Shown here: positions 31,860-41,139 of the stretch, piece by piece
How positions within the stretch are numbered: position 1 is the first letter of the stretch
Layout: the number at the start of each line of letters is the position of its first letter
Assembly: GCA_963678705.1 (NCBI GenBank)
Contig: OY783208.1
Location: 12,211,782 to 12,275,781, forward strand
Origin: Panorpa germanica
Taxonomy: Eukaryota > Arthropoda > Insecta > Mecoptera > Panorpidae
DNA length: 64,000 nucleotides
Direction of reading: 5' to 3'
Translations under genes and position numbers: made by a program
The notes under the pieces: model-generated
What the model was told of the DNA's origin: nothing
The model's input: the letters and a program-made list of their open reading frames with translations, nothing else
The model's database searches: none

Positions 31860-33695
31860 TTGTGCAAAATAAATTTTAATAAGGGAGATTTGTTTAATGC
31901 ATCTAGCAAGTATGCATTGGGTCATTGTGTAGCCTCAGATTTACGTATGTCACAAGGAATAGCAGTTGAATTTAAAGAAAGATTTGGTAGAGTTGAGCAG
32001 CTTTTGAAACAGAAACAGAAAAAGGGTGGATTAGCTATATTAAAAGATGAAAATCGTTTTATATATTATTTAGTAACCAAGAAGAGTAGTAACGAGAAAC
32101 CTCTCTACGCAGATTTATATTCGTCAATAATTAAATTAAGGGATCATATGTTAGAAAATAAAGTGAAATTTATTGCATTACCATACATAGCATGTGGGCT
32201 AGATAAATTAGATTTAACAATAGTGAGTAAAATGATTGAATATATATTTTCGGAATGTAAAATAAAGATAGCATTCTATGATGGCGAATCGGAAAAAGAT
32301 GAAAAAAGGTATATGAACTGTTTAATAAATAAAAATGATAATGATTTAAAAGGTAACATTGACGGAAAGTATATAAAAGCCCAAGAACAAGTGAAGAAAT
32401 GGAAGAATTTACAAACAAAGTGGTTAAAAAGAATAAACACAGCTGAGGGAGTTGAAAAAATAAAAATAAATATGAATGAGAAATCTGAAACCACTCGAAA
32501 GCGAACAGACGCACACACGTGTAGTAGTAATCGGTATAGTGTTAGGTTATTAAAGCCAGTAACGCTTTCGCCCCGATGTATAATAAATGTTCATGCGTTT
32601 CAAAAAGACATTAAGGAAGGTCATGGGATTTTTAACCCAGAATTGAGCATAGATGGATTAGTAGCAAGAAGTGTAAATTCAATATGTAAGGGTAGGTTAA
32701 TATGTAGAATAACCAATGTTAGGCAAAAGAATATAAATATACCAATAAATACTAAGATAGGTATAATAGAGCCATATGATAACGAATATACTGAAACAGT
32801 TGAATTATTAAGAGAACACGTCCGACAAAGAAATAAAAATATTTTAATTAGTGCTGTACGATCAGCAGAAGTAAACACAGGGTTTGAAAATATACAATTA
32901 TTTGATGAAATAGGTTATAATAATTTAACAGCTAAAGAAGATAAAATTATACATGAAGTTACCAATCAGTGGAAGCAAAGAAGTCATAAGAATGATGATA
33001 TAAATAAAACACAGAGAATAACGGAACTTTTTAGTAAAGCGAGGGAAAACAAGGTTAGAGTTTGCATAGATTACAGGGGTCTTAACGCAATAACAAAAAG
33101 AGATTACTTTCCATTACCACACTTAGTAGACACTCTTGATAAATTAGGCAAAGCAAGTTTATTTACCAAATTAGATTTAGCATCCGGATTTTGGCAAATT
33201 GAAATGGATGAAAAATCTAAAGAATTAACAGCATTTTCAACACCAGATTTACACCTTCAATTTAATGTTATGCCGTTTGGGTTAGTATCAGCTCCTGCTA
33301 CATTTCAGAGACTTATGTATGCAGTGTTAGCAGGTTTAACCGGAGTACATTGTTTAGTTTACCTAGATGATATTATAATATTTAGTAACGATGATGTAGA
33401 TTCGCATATCCAGAGAATTAAAGAGGTTTTCGATCGCTTGAGAGAAGCAAGTTTGACATTGAAGCCTAGCAAATGTGAATTTATGAATAAAGAAACGCAA
33501 TATCTTGGTCATATTATTTCTAGTGATGGTGTAAAGGCAGATCCAGAAAAAACAGAAGCAATTAGAAACTATCCGCGTCCGAAAACAGTTAAACAAATCC
33601 GATCTTTTATAGGGTTAGCTTCATTTTATAGACGATTTATAAAGAATTTTTCAGAATTATCATCAAGCCTAACAAAACTAACTTGTAAAAAATGA
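31860..33695 (+). CDS. gypsy Pol: TARG1/OARD1-like macrodomain fused to reverse transcriptase
   Basis: A 611-residue frame opening at TTG 31860 (open upstream to 31824). Residues 1-142 form a macrodomain of the TARG1/OARD1 type: KGDLFNASSKYALGHCVASD (first ADP-ribose loop), RMSQGIAVEFKERFG, GGLAILKDENRFIYYLVTKK, and LPYIACGLDKL. Human OARD1 uses Lys84 and Asp125 to remove ADP-ribose; the equivalents K74 (VTKK) and D115 (GLDK) are present. Residues about 220-310 look like the usual linker between protease and RT. RT follows: VRVCIDYRGLNAITKRDYFP, FTKLDLASGFWQI, MPFGLVSAPATFQRLM, and catalytic YLDD at 501-504 (33360-33371). The stretch normally just before VRVCIDYRG is missing. The frame ends at TGA after one extra A in the A-run at 33687-33692. 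Confidence 0.85.
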   Translation: MCKINFNKGDLFNASSKYALGHCVASDLRMSQGIAVEFKERFGRVEQLLKQKQKKGGLAILKDENRFIYYLVTKKSSNEKPLYADLYSSIIKLRDHMLENKVKFIALPYIACGLDKLDLTIVSKMIEYIFSECKIKIAFYDGESEKDEKRYMNCLINKNDNDLKGNIDGKYIKAQEQVKKWKNLQTKWLKRINTAEGVEKIKINMNEKSETTRKRTDAHTCSSNRYSVRLLKPVTLSPRCIINVHAFQKDIKEGHGIFNPELSIDGLVARSVNSICKGRLICRITNVRQKNINIPINTKIGIIEPYDNEYTETVELLREHVRQRNKNILISAVRSAEVNTGFENIQLFDEIGYNNLTAKEDKIIHEVTNQWKQRSHKNDDINKTQRITELFSKARENKVRVCIDYRGLNAITKRDYFPLPHLVDTLDKLGKASLFTKLDLASGFWQIEMDEKSKELTAFSTPDLHLQFNVMPFGLVSAPATFQRLMYAVLAGLTGVHCLVYLDDIIIFSNDDVDSHIQRIKEVFDRLREASLTLKPSKCEFMNKETQYLGHIISSDGVKADPEKTEAIRNYPRPKTVKQIRSFIGLASFYRRFIKNFSELSSSLTKLTCKK

Positions 33696-35751
33696 GACAT
33701 TTATTTGGGGACCTGAACAAGAGAAAAGTTTTGAAGCATTAAAAAACGCGTTATGTTCTGAGCCAGTCTTAGCTTACCCAGATTTTAGTCAAGAATTTAT
33801 ATTAGGTACAGATGCATCAGGAATAGCATTAGGCGCAATTCTAAGCCAAGTTCAGGATGGAGTAGAACGTCCTGTCGCATACGCTTCTCGTAAATTAAAT
33901 AAATGTGAGAAAAATTACTCAACCACAGAAAGGGAATGTTTAGCGATTTTATGGAGTTTATCACATTTTCGTACGTATTTATATGGTAAGAAATTTAAGA
34001 TTCAAACAGATCACCGATCATTACGTTGGTTAATGACTATGAAAGATCCAATGAAAAGTAGATTAGCACGGTGGGCTTTAACTTTAGCAGATTACGATTT
34101 TGAAATTATTTATAGACCAGGGGTAAAACACAGTAATGTCGATGCATTAAGTAGAATAGAAACAGAAAGTATTGCAGCCGTAGCAGCTGAAGAAGTTCCA
34201 TATTGGGATTGGTGTCAAATTAAAAATGAACAAGCTAGTGATTCCCATATTAATCAATTAATAACGCAAACTAAGTATGGAGAGAAAAATGATTATTATT
34301 TAGATGACAGGGGTATACTGTATAAGAAAAGTAATGAAAAAACAGATAGAAATGACTGTGTAGTAGCACCAACACGAATGGTACCGAATATATTATATAT
34401 GTTTCACAATACGCCTTCAGCAGGGCATAGGGCATTTGAAGGGACACTACAGATAATAAAGAAACATTTTGTATGGCCAGCAATGAGACAAGACATAAAA
34501 AGATACTGTGAAGAATGTTTAAGCTGTCAAATGAGAAAAACTTCACCTCATTTAAAACGAGCACCGTTACAGAAATTTAAACCGCTTACTTATCCATTTG
34601 AAAGAATTTCACTAGATATTGTAGGACCATTAGTACTCAGTAATTCAGGAATGAAGTACATTTTAACAGTTCAATGTGCATTCTCAAAATACTTGCAAGC
34701 GTTTGCAATACCTGATCAGTCTGCAGAAACAGTAGCAAAGGTATTTTGTGAACAAGTCATAGCACGTTATGGTACTCCTAAAGCTTTATTGACAGATAGA
34801 GGAACTAATTTTTTGTCCGAATTATTTAGAAACGTTTGTAAGAGACTAGACATTACGCAACTTTCAACATCAGCGTATTCTCCTTCGACAAACGGAAGTT
34901 TAGAACGTTGTCATCGTATATTAAAAGACTATTTGTCACATTTCGTGGATTCTGATCAAAGGAATTGGGATTCCTGTTTAAACTACGCTGTCATGGCATA
35001 CAATGCAGCTATACATAGTTCGACACAAGAAACACCATTTTTTCTAATGCATGGTCGTGATATGGTATTACCATATGGTGAAGTATTAAAACCTGAAAGA
35101 GTTAGATACGACCTCGATGATAATTATGCCGCTGAACTAATTTTAAGATTAAAGAACGCTTTTAAGTTATGTACAGAAAGGTTAGAAACCGCAAAAGATA
35201 GACAAGCTAAACAATATAATAAAAAGTCGGAACCGGTCAAATTTAAAATAGGTGATCATGTGCTATTGAAACATATGACGCACACACCAGGATTAAGTAG
35301 AAAACTTGGAAAAGTATGGCGAGGTCCTTATAGAATTATTGATAGAACCAGCGAAGTAAATTTTTTAATAAAAGAAATTTATGGAAAACGAGAAGAACGA
35401 GTGCATGTTAATCGCCTCAAGAAATTTAAAGGTAATACAGCTGAGGTATTCTCAGGAAATAATGAAGTTCATTCAGAAGGTGAATCTGAAGATGAAGAAA
35501 ATGGTATAAATCTAAATACAGGTTTCGGTAATTTATTCAATTTTGGTTATACTAATGATACGAATAATGAGATATCAGATGAGATAGAAGAAATAATCGA
35601 GATAGACACGAATATTGATAATAATGACAATATAGAGAATATTGATATTGAGATAGAAAATCCAGTTGAAGATACAATTGGGCATAGTTACTCTTTGCGC
35701 AGCCGATGCGTTGCACCAAAACAACCGTGGATATCGAATAGTAGAATATAA
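33691..35751 (+). CDS. gypsy Pol: RNase H and integrase
   Basis: The frame shifts by one base from RT and is open from 33691. RNase H motifs: ILGTDASGIALGAILSQ, TTERECLAILWSL, IQTDHRSLRWLM. Integrase: an HHCC zinc-binding region ending CEECLSCQ, catalytic core ISLDIVGPL, LLTDRGTNFLSELF, and NGSLERCHRILKDYL with the D, D and E residues. A GPY/F-type module follows (WRGPYRIIDR...VHVNRLKKF). The C-terminus is acidic and asparagine-rich and ends with a YSLRSR motif. The integrase is intact as read. An ATG at 34033 lies inside RNase H and is not a real start. Confidence 0.85.
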   Translation, partial: NETFIWGPEQEKSFEALKNALCSEPVLAYPDFSQEFILGTDASGIALGAILSQVQDGVERPVAYASRKLNKCEKNYSTTERECLAILWSLSHFRTYLYGKKFKIQTDHRSLRWLMTMKDPMKSRLARWALTLADYDFEIIYRPGVKHSNVDALSRIETESIAAVAAEEVPYWDWCQIKNEQASDSHINQLITQTKYGEKNDYYLDDRGILYKKSNEKTDRNDCVVAPTRMVPNILYMFHNTPSAGHRAFEGTLQIIKKHFVWPAMRQDIKRYCEECLSCQMRKTSPHLKRAPLQKFKPLTYPFERISLDIVGPLVLSNSGMKYILTVQCAFSKYLQAFAIPDQSAETVAKVFCEQVIARYGTPKALLTDRGTNFLSELFRNVCKRLDITQLSTSAYSPSTNGSLERCHRILKDYLSHFVDSDQRNWDSCLNYAVMAYNAAIHSSTQETPFFLMHGRDMVLPYGEVLKPERVRYDLDDNYAAELILRLKNAFKLCTERLETAKDRQAKQYNKKSEPVKFKIGDHVLLKHMTHTPGLSRKLGKVWRGPYRIIDRTSEVNFLIKEIYGKREERVHVNRLKKFKGNTAEVFSGNNEVHSEGESEDEENGINLNTGFGNLFNFGYTNDTNNEISDEIEEIIEIDTNIDNNDNIENIDIEIENPVEDTIGHSYSLRSRCVAPKQPWISNSRI

Positions 35752-35911
35752 CTAATTATAACTGTCAGAGTTTCAATAGGATATAAATTAGTTAAGGTCA
35801 ATTTAAAAAAGGGATTATTTTATCGTTAAATTAGTTGTAAATGGGACTAATATTGTACTTTAATATTTTACGAGTAAAATAAACATAAAAACAGAAAGGT
35901 CACGAGTTAAG

Positions 35912-36170
35912 AAATTGTCACACCAACTATTGGCAGAATTTGGAAAAAAAAAATCACATAGATGTGGATAATTTTCTAAATTATGCAATTAGCAATTTCC
36001 TAAACTACGCAACACGAAGTATACATGTTTCGACATGTATACTTGCGGAAAAAGAACTAACGACCAGAGCAAAAGTGCTCATTATGGGTAGAAAGGTGTC
36101 ATGACCGATAACTGCCTCTAAAATGTATGAAATAGCACATTATAACATTTCTGATGTTATATTTAGTTAC
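35912..36170 (+). pseudogene. SWIM/YqaJ-type gene copy A, 3-prime continuation
   Basis: Resumes after the gypsy element with CCAACTATTGGCAGAATTTG, ACATAGATGTGGATAATTTT and a diverged ILAEK-like segment. It matches 43400-43500 and 43680-43700. It is heavily decayed, and further matches fade after about 36170. Confidence 0.6.
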
Positions 36171-37480
36171 TAAAGCTCTTGTAACCATCACATGCCACTG
36201 TAACATGTAACCATTCAAAGACGTTGAGTCTAAAGATGAGTGGACTTAGGGTAATACTCTACATTAAAAAATTAGGAGTAGATTATGCAGTCATGGAGCA
36301 TCAGAGTCTACTTGGAAGAAACTAGCGGATGTTATAGAAGTTTCGGAATAATGGCATAAGTTATTACCTTCAATTGCAAGAGAAATTGAGGCAGATGTCT
36401 TACCAAAAAAAAAAGCTGGATAGGGTGAAAAAGTCAGTACAGAAAAAAGATGCTGATCTAAACATTTATCGGAATGCATGAGGGAAAAAGAATTGACAAA
36501 TTTACAGAAATAATTTTTAAAAGGAAGATACCCGCTTATCATAAAAAACGGCGAGGTAAAAACAAATACCAGGAAGTGGACGGTAGACGACAAACTCCTG
36601 GCATTAACCATTTACAAAAGGGGACCGAGATGCCATCGCTATTTGTCCACAAACGTTGATTTAGGGGAAGATATCAGTGATGATGAACTAGTTTCACCAT
36701 GCATTAGATTTCAAGGTGAAAAGTTTATTTGAAAATTGGAAACAGCTAGTTGCTTAATATTTTACAAAAACTTCTACTCCGGTAAGGACATAAAGGAACT
36801 TGCTATTATTGTCATAAAAGAAATACAAGAGGTAGACCTTAATGTTGGAATACCACCATACTGCTCGATACTAACAACACTCTATCTTTCTCCATTTGTT
36901 ATTATGAATAAATAACAATAAATCCATCGTGAAATTGTGGTTTCTATTGTGACAGTTGATTTTTTGGTTTAGGAAGAGTCATTTTAGTCAGAAAAGGAAA
37001 ACAAGAAAGAAAATTTGTCAAGCAAGAAAGTGGTGCAATTAGTAGCGGAAAGTATAAAGAAAAATACTTATTATTACTTAAAAAATTACGTAAGCAATAT
37101 TATTAATTTATCAATTATCAAATATGAGACCTGTAATATGATGTATAAAGCCTACAAAACCCTTTTAATGAACAACTTATCTTGACCCAGGGCTTTTAGT
37201 AGGAATTCTGAAGACGCTTTTGACATAAATCTTGGAAAGTTATTGAATTTTATTAATAAATCAAATACTATCTTATAGAAGGTAATTCGCAAGCAATAAA
37301 GAATCTTCATTATGAGGTTTGTCTTTGTGGGGCTTTTTTAGAGTTTTCGTTGCAGGAAATTAGAAGTTATTAGAATAAACGGATGCAAAAATGAATAAAA
37401 TAATTAACCAAAGGAAATGCGATAGCAGCAACCCGATGGAACCCAATGGCAAAACGTTTTAGAAAATAAGAAGTAGAATT
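36171..37480. other. unassigned AT-rich stretch with coding-like scraps
   Basis: Short frames appear, for example at 36474-36659 (basic) and around 36660-36910 (CIRFQGEKFI, IFYKNFYSGKDIKELAIIVI), but stops and frame changes interrupt them and I recognise no family. These scraps look like decayed transposon genes. Confidence 0.3.
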
Positions 37481-37642
37481 AGTTACTAGAGTTTCGCTCA
37501 TAGAAGCAGTGCCTATTGAGAATTATAGTGGGATAGTGTGTATATGTATACATTGATCTTATCACATTTTCAATAAAAGTGTTTTAACAAGAAGAAGAAA
37601 ACTTTGCTTTATAGACTAGTCTTTGATTTTATCAAAATCAAA

Positions 37643-37795
37643 ATGTGCGGCTTAACGATAAGCAAATTTATTGTATTTCTTCTAAGTGTGAATGTTCAGA
37701 CAATCTTTGTTAACCCATTTCTTTATTTGGATGATGAAAACGTATTAAAATCTACATTGCCGGTCAAAACCCGGAAGACCTACCCCTCCGGATAA
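37643..37795 (+). CDS. small secreted-peptide ORF, copy 1
   Basis: ATG 37643 encodes MCGLTISKFIVFLLSVNVQT, a signal-peptide-like leader, then FVNPFLYLDDENVLKS and a divergent basic tail to TAA 37793. Two related ORFs lie at 48720 and 59964. All three share the upstream block GACATTTTCAATAAAA(T/G)TG or a variant. This copy has lost the SKRHSEQ segment seen in the others. The function is unknown. Confidence 0.45.
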   Translation: MCGLTISKFIVFLLSVNVQTIFVNPFLYLDDENVLKSTLPVKTRKTYPSG

Positions 37796-37961
37796 TTATT
37801 AGTTGGCTCCTCATAGATACTCTTGCCCTACTTAAAAATATTATAAACAGATGCCTTCAGCTTAGATATCGTATGAACTCGTAGAGAAAAGATTGGAATT
37901 TGATAATATTTTATTATTTAAGCAAATGGAGGAGTATTAACCATGAAGGTGAAATGCCGCC

Positions 37962-38263
37962 TGTTCAGTACAAAACATAAGATATGTCTCTGCTGACATT
38001 CCAATATTATAATGTATTGTTGTCTCTGGTAGAAGTTACACGCAGGGCAATATTACTGTGGTTTGGTGTGTACGGCGGAGCCATATGGCAAGGCAAGTGA
38101 GTCGTGTTCTGGCCTTTGCACTGGCAAGCATCATGATTCGCAACCATTTTGCATTATAAGAATTTTGGTTAAAGTTATTTAATAAAAGTGTAAATTAATT
38201 TTATCGTTGAATATTTAAATAAATTATTCAATCTATCTTACTCGCATGGTTTTATTTCGTACA
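37962..38263 (+). repeat. BEL 5-prime LTR
   Basis: 302 bp, TG...CA ended, near-identical to 40833-41134. It contains AATAAAAGTG and AATAAATTATTC, which may serve as polyadenylation signals. Confidence 0.95.
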
Positions 38264-38271
38264 TGCGAAGC

Positions 38272-38660
38272 TGGTCCTTCGAGTTTATTAACCGCGTGTG
38301 TTTTCGTTGTGTTTTGAGGCGTTTTTTTACATTTACCCCTTGGCGACTCTAGAAGTCACAATTGCCATTGATTGGGTAATGCTACGCTCTATTTTAACGG
38401 ATTCACAGAGGATTTGGATATTACAATTACATTTCAAGAAGGTTTTAATTCCTACAAACGAAACTGGTCTTACAAGCCATTGGTAACCGCGTGTGATCTC
38501 GTTGTGTTTTGAGGTTACATCTGTATAATACCCGACACGTGTACAAGCTATTTTTTACATTTACCCTATGGCGGCCCGGCAAGTCATCAATTGCCATTGA
38601 TTGGGTAATGCAACGCTTGATTTAGACGGATTCACAGACGATTTGGTTACTACACATTTA
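38272..38660 (+). repeat. BEL primer site and imperfectly duplicated leader
   Basis: After the primer-binding site, the leader segment at about 38290-38430 is repeated with changes at about 38487-38650. Both contain AACCGCGTGTG, GTTGTGTTTTGAGG, ATTGCCATTGATTGGGTAAT and ACGGATTCACAGA. The second copy carries an extra 40 bases or so in the middle. Neither copy has an obvious ORF. Confidence 0.75.
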
Positions 38661-38882
38661 TATTTCACGAAAAATTATTCAAGAAAGTTATCATTACGGA
38701 AAAGGATACATGGATGCTGGAAGAGAGTAAAATACTTTTTTACTCATGAAGGTACAAAGCTATTATTACTATCTACAATTACCAATTTATTAAAAACTTC
38801 TTAAGTTGCTGGATTAACCTGGATTCGTTTTGTCATCCACGTTTCGTATATCGTAAAAGTACGATTTTATCACCTAAGCAAT

Positions 38883-40535
38883 ATGGAGGGATTGAAAAGG
38901 CTTAGAACGGCGCGGACGACTGCAAAAAGTTCAATATCAAGGATGGACAATTACGTCAGCGACCCAAGGGCTCTCGACTCCGCTACAGTGGAGTTGCTGG
39001 AGGTGAAAAAAGAAAAGTTGATGACTACATTTCAATCGTACGAGCTCACGCAGTACAGCATTTTAGAGATTGATGATCAGGATGATGAAGACATAGAAGA
39101 AGTTGAAGAAAAGTATTTTAATATTCTAGCAAAATTAAATGCTAGCATCAATAGATTAAAAGAAGTTAATAGGCCTAACTTAGTTCCATCGAAGCTTCCA
39201 GCGGTGGAAATTCCAAACTTCGATGGCAAGGATATAACCAGGTTTAAGCCCTTTTATGAGCTCTTCCAAGCAGTTGTTCATAATAATACCTCATTGTCCG
39301 ATGTACAAAGACTTTTTTATTTGAGAAAGTATCTCCTTCATGAGGCTCTCTCAATAATCATAAATCTGCCGCTTGTGAACAGCTCATATAAAGAGGCTCT
39401 TGATTTATTGTTAGCGCGGTATGAAAATAAGGCGAGATTAATCTCTAATCATATTAGTATACTACTTAATATTCCAAACATGCAGAAAGGTACTGCAGTC
39501 GCTATAAGGGCTTTTTTATGTCAAGTCAAACAGCAATTACAAGCGTTAAAAAATCTTGATGAGCCTGTAGACAAATGGGATATGATTTTAATCTCAACCT
39601 TAAGTAGAAAATTAGATATCTTTACTAACCGCACTTTCCACATGGAAAGAAATTTAGAAAAACTGCCTACTATGGCAGAATTTATTTCATTTTTAGAAAG
39701 ACGTGCAATTGCACTTGAGTATAGTTCAAATTATAAAAATATGTCACATGACAATAATTATAAAGAAAAATTTATTGATCAACAAAACACATTTGGAAAT
39801 GTGGTTCCAAGAAAATTGCATAATCAAAATAAGTATTCACATAATAATATTGTATGTAATCTTGCTATTTATGACCATACAAACCTTGAGAATGTTATGG
39901 AACAATCTTGGACGACTGAGAAAGTCCCAGAGGAATCAGATAAGTTTTCTGAGGAATACTTAAAGGCTGAACATAATTTTCAAAATTCAGTAGCACTTAA
40001 AAATAATACTTTAACTGTTGATTTGCCATTGCTCAGCCCAGTAAATAAACTAGAATTGGGGGATTCTTTGTCAGTCGCCCTGCAAAGATTTAATGTGTTA
40101 GAAAAAAGATTAAGACGCAATCCTTCACTATTGGAGGTCTATAAAACATTATTAAACAAATCAACCATTATTATGACATTAGGTTTAAAACACAATATTA
40201 TTTTGGACACATTTACCTTTAAGTGTCCTAACTCAAATAGCAAGATAAAAACAAATTTAATTTGCTGCAAGTCTAGTGTGGCTCCATCAAGTAAGGTACT
40301 TACAATACCCCAACTTGAGCTTATTAGCGCAGTCTTGCTGGCGCAAATAAAACAAGCAACAGATAAAATTTCTGATTCAAATACAATACTTCCATCAGAA
40401 GGTGAAGATACTAAAAGCAATGCTTACAACATTGAAGTAGAACAAGCACCTTTACTGTTGGATTTGTTTAAAGAATTTTCTAACATCATTAAACTGAAAC
40501 ATTTTTGGCTCGTTATTATTATTGTAACTAATTGA
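38883..40535 (+). CDS. BEL Gag (DUF1759-type) fused to Pol remnants
   Basis: A 550-residue ORF. Residues 1-300 are BEL Gag: MEGLKRLRTARTTAKSSISR, LPAVEIPNFDGKDITRFKPF, FYLRKYLLHEALSIIINLP, LARYENKARLISNH, then the MAEFISFLERRAIALE region. Instead of zinc knuckles and protease it passes to a Pol piece (ENVMEQSWTTEKVPEESDKF, then LSVALQRFNVLEKRLRRNPS), then to a piece of the RT/RNase H region (SSKVLTIPQLELISAVLLAQ). The RT YxDD and integrase are absent. The reading frame survives two internal deletions, so a chimeric protein could be made. It would need an autonomous relative to move. Confidence 0.85.
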   Translation: MEGLKRLRTARTTAKSSISRMDNYVSDPRALDSATVELLEVKKEKLMTTFQSYELTQYSILEIDDQDDEDIEEVEEKYFNILAKLNASINRLKEVNRPNLVPSKLPAVEIPNFDGKDITRFKPFYELFQAVVHNNTSLSDVQRLFYLRKYLLHEALSIIINLPLVNSSYKEALDLLLARYENKARLISNHISILLNIPNMQKGTAVAIRAFLCQVKQQLQALKNLDEPVDKWDMILISTLSRKLDIFTNRTFHMERNLEKLPTMAEFISFLERRAIALEYSSNYKNMSHDNNYKEKFIDQQNTFGNVVPRKLHNQNKYSHNNIVCNLAIYDHTNLENVMEQSWTTEKVPEESDKFSEEYLKAEHNFQNSVALKNNTLTVDLPLLSPVNKLELGDSLSVALQRFNVLEKRLRRNPSLLEVYKTLLNKSTIIMTLGLKHNIILDTFTFKCPNSNSKIKTNLICCKSSVAPSSKVLTIPQLELISAVLLAQIKQATDKISDSNTILPSEGEDTKSNAYNIEVEQAPLLLDLFKEFSNIIKLKHFWLVIIIVTN

Positions 40536-40659
40536 TGATTGTTGTGCCAGTTATGTTGATGATATTGTATGCTATATTGATAATTACGGTTTCTGTTATA
40601 TTTAGGATAGTTATTAATTTGTTTTATATTATTTTCACAAAATTATGTAGACTACCATA

Positions 40660-40790
40660 GAATTAAGAAGTTTATATTATTTTGTGTAATTTTGTTTATA
40701 ATAATTTTAAGAAGAATTAGAATTAAGAAGTTTACATTATTTTGTGTAATTTTGTTTATAATAATTTTATGTAATATTGTATAATTTGAT
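40660..40790 (+). repeat. tandem duplication of about 60 bp before the BEL 3-prime LTR
   Basis: AATTAAGAAGTTTA(T/C)ATTATT followed by TTGTGTAATTTTGTTTATAA occurs twice with a period of about 60 bp. No coding content. Confidence 0.8.
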
Positions 40791-40832
40791 ATTGGTTGTG
40801 AGCTCATCTATTTTTCCTGGGCCCGCAATTTA

Positions 40833-41134
40833 TGTTCAGTACAAAACATAAGATATGTCTCTGCTGACATTCCAATATTATAATGTATTGTTGTCTCTGG
40901 TAGAAGTTACACGCAGGGCAATATTACTGTGGTTTGGTGTGTACGGCGGAGCCATATGGCAAGGCAAGGGAGTCGTGTTCTGGCCTTTGCACTGGCAAGC
41001 ATCATGATTCGCAACCATTTTGCATTATAAGAATTTTGGTTAAAGTTAATTAATAAAAGTGTAATTTAATTTTATCGTTGAATATTTGAATAAATTATTC
41101 AATCTATTTTACTCGCATGGTTTTATTTCGTACA
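40833..41134 (+). repeat. BEL 3-prime LTR
   Basis: 302 bp and near-identical to the 5-prime LTR, followed by the target duplication CCGCC. Confidence 0.95.
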
Positions 41135-41139
41135 CCGCC

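Larger units (their letters stand above)
28807..35911 (+). mobile_element. Ty3/gypsy retrotransposon carrying a macrodomain
   Basis: The insertion begins TGTAACAGTCCC and ends GTCACGAGTTAAG. Both sides are flanked by AAATTG (28801-28806 and 35912-35917). In the paralogous sequence at 43665-43700 the same gene is continuous through AAATTG, so the insertion point is well supported and AAATTG is probably the target duplication. Coding order is gag, zinc knuckle, protease, macrodomain, reverse transcriptase, RNase H, integrase. No env is seen. I could not match a 3-prime LTR to the 5-prime segment by eye, so one or both LTRs are degraded, deleted or very short. Frameshifts in gag and at RNase H and a deletion before the RT core make this copy inactive. 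Confidence 0.85.
37962..41134 (+). mobile_element. BEL/Pao LTR retrotransposon, non-autonomous but structurally complete
   Basis: Two LTRs of 302 bp (37962-38263 and 40833-41134) both start TGTTCAGTAC and end TTTCGTACA. They are flanked by the 5 bp duplication CCGCC at 37957-37961 and 41135-41139. TGGTCCTTCGAG at 38272-38283 is a plausible tRNA primer-binding site. The interior encodes a BEL-type Gag fused to short remnants of Pol. Protease, the RT active site and integrase are missing. The two LTRs differ at only a few positions, so insertion was fairly recent. Confidence 0.95.

Noticed and set aside
33363..34564. Minus-strand frames rich in Phe/Leu/Ser opposite the gypsy pol
   Set aside because: They are antisense shadows of the RT and integrase genes. 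Their composition follows from the AT-rich plus-strand codons.
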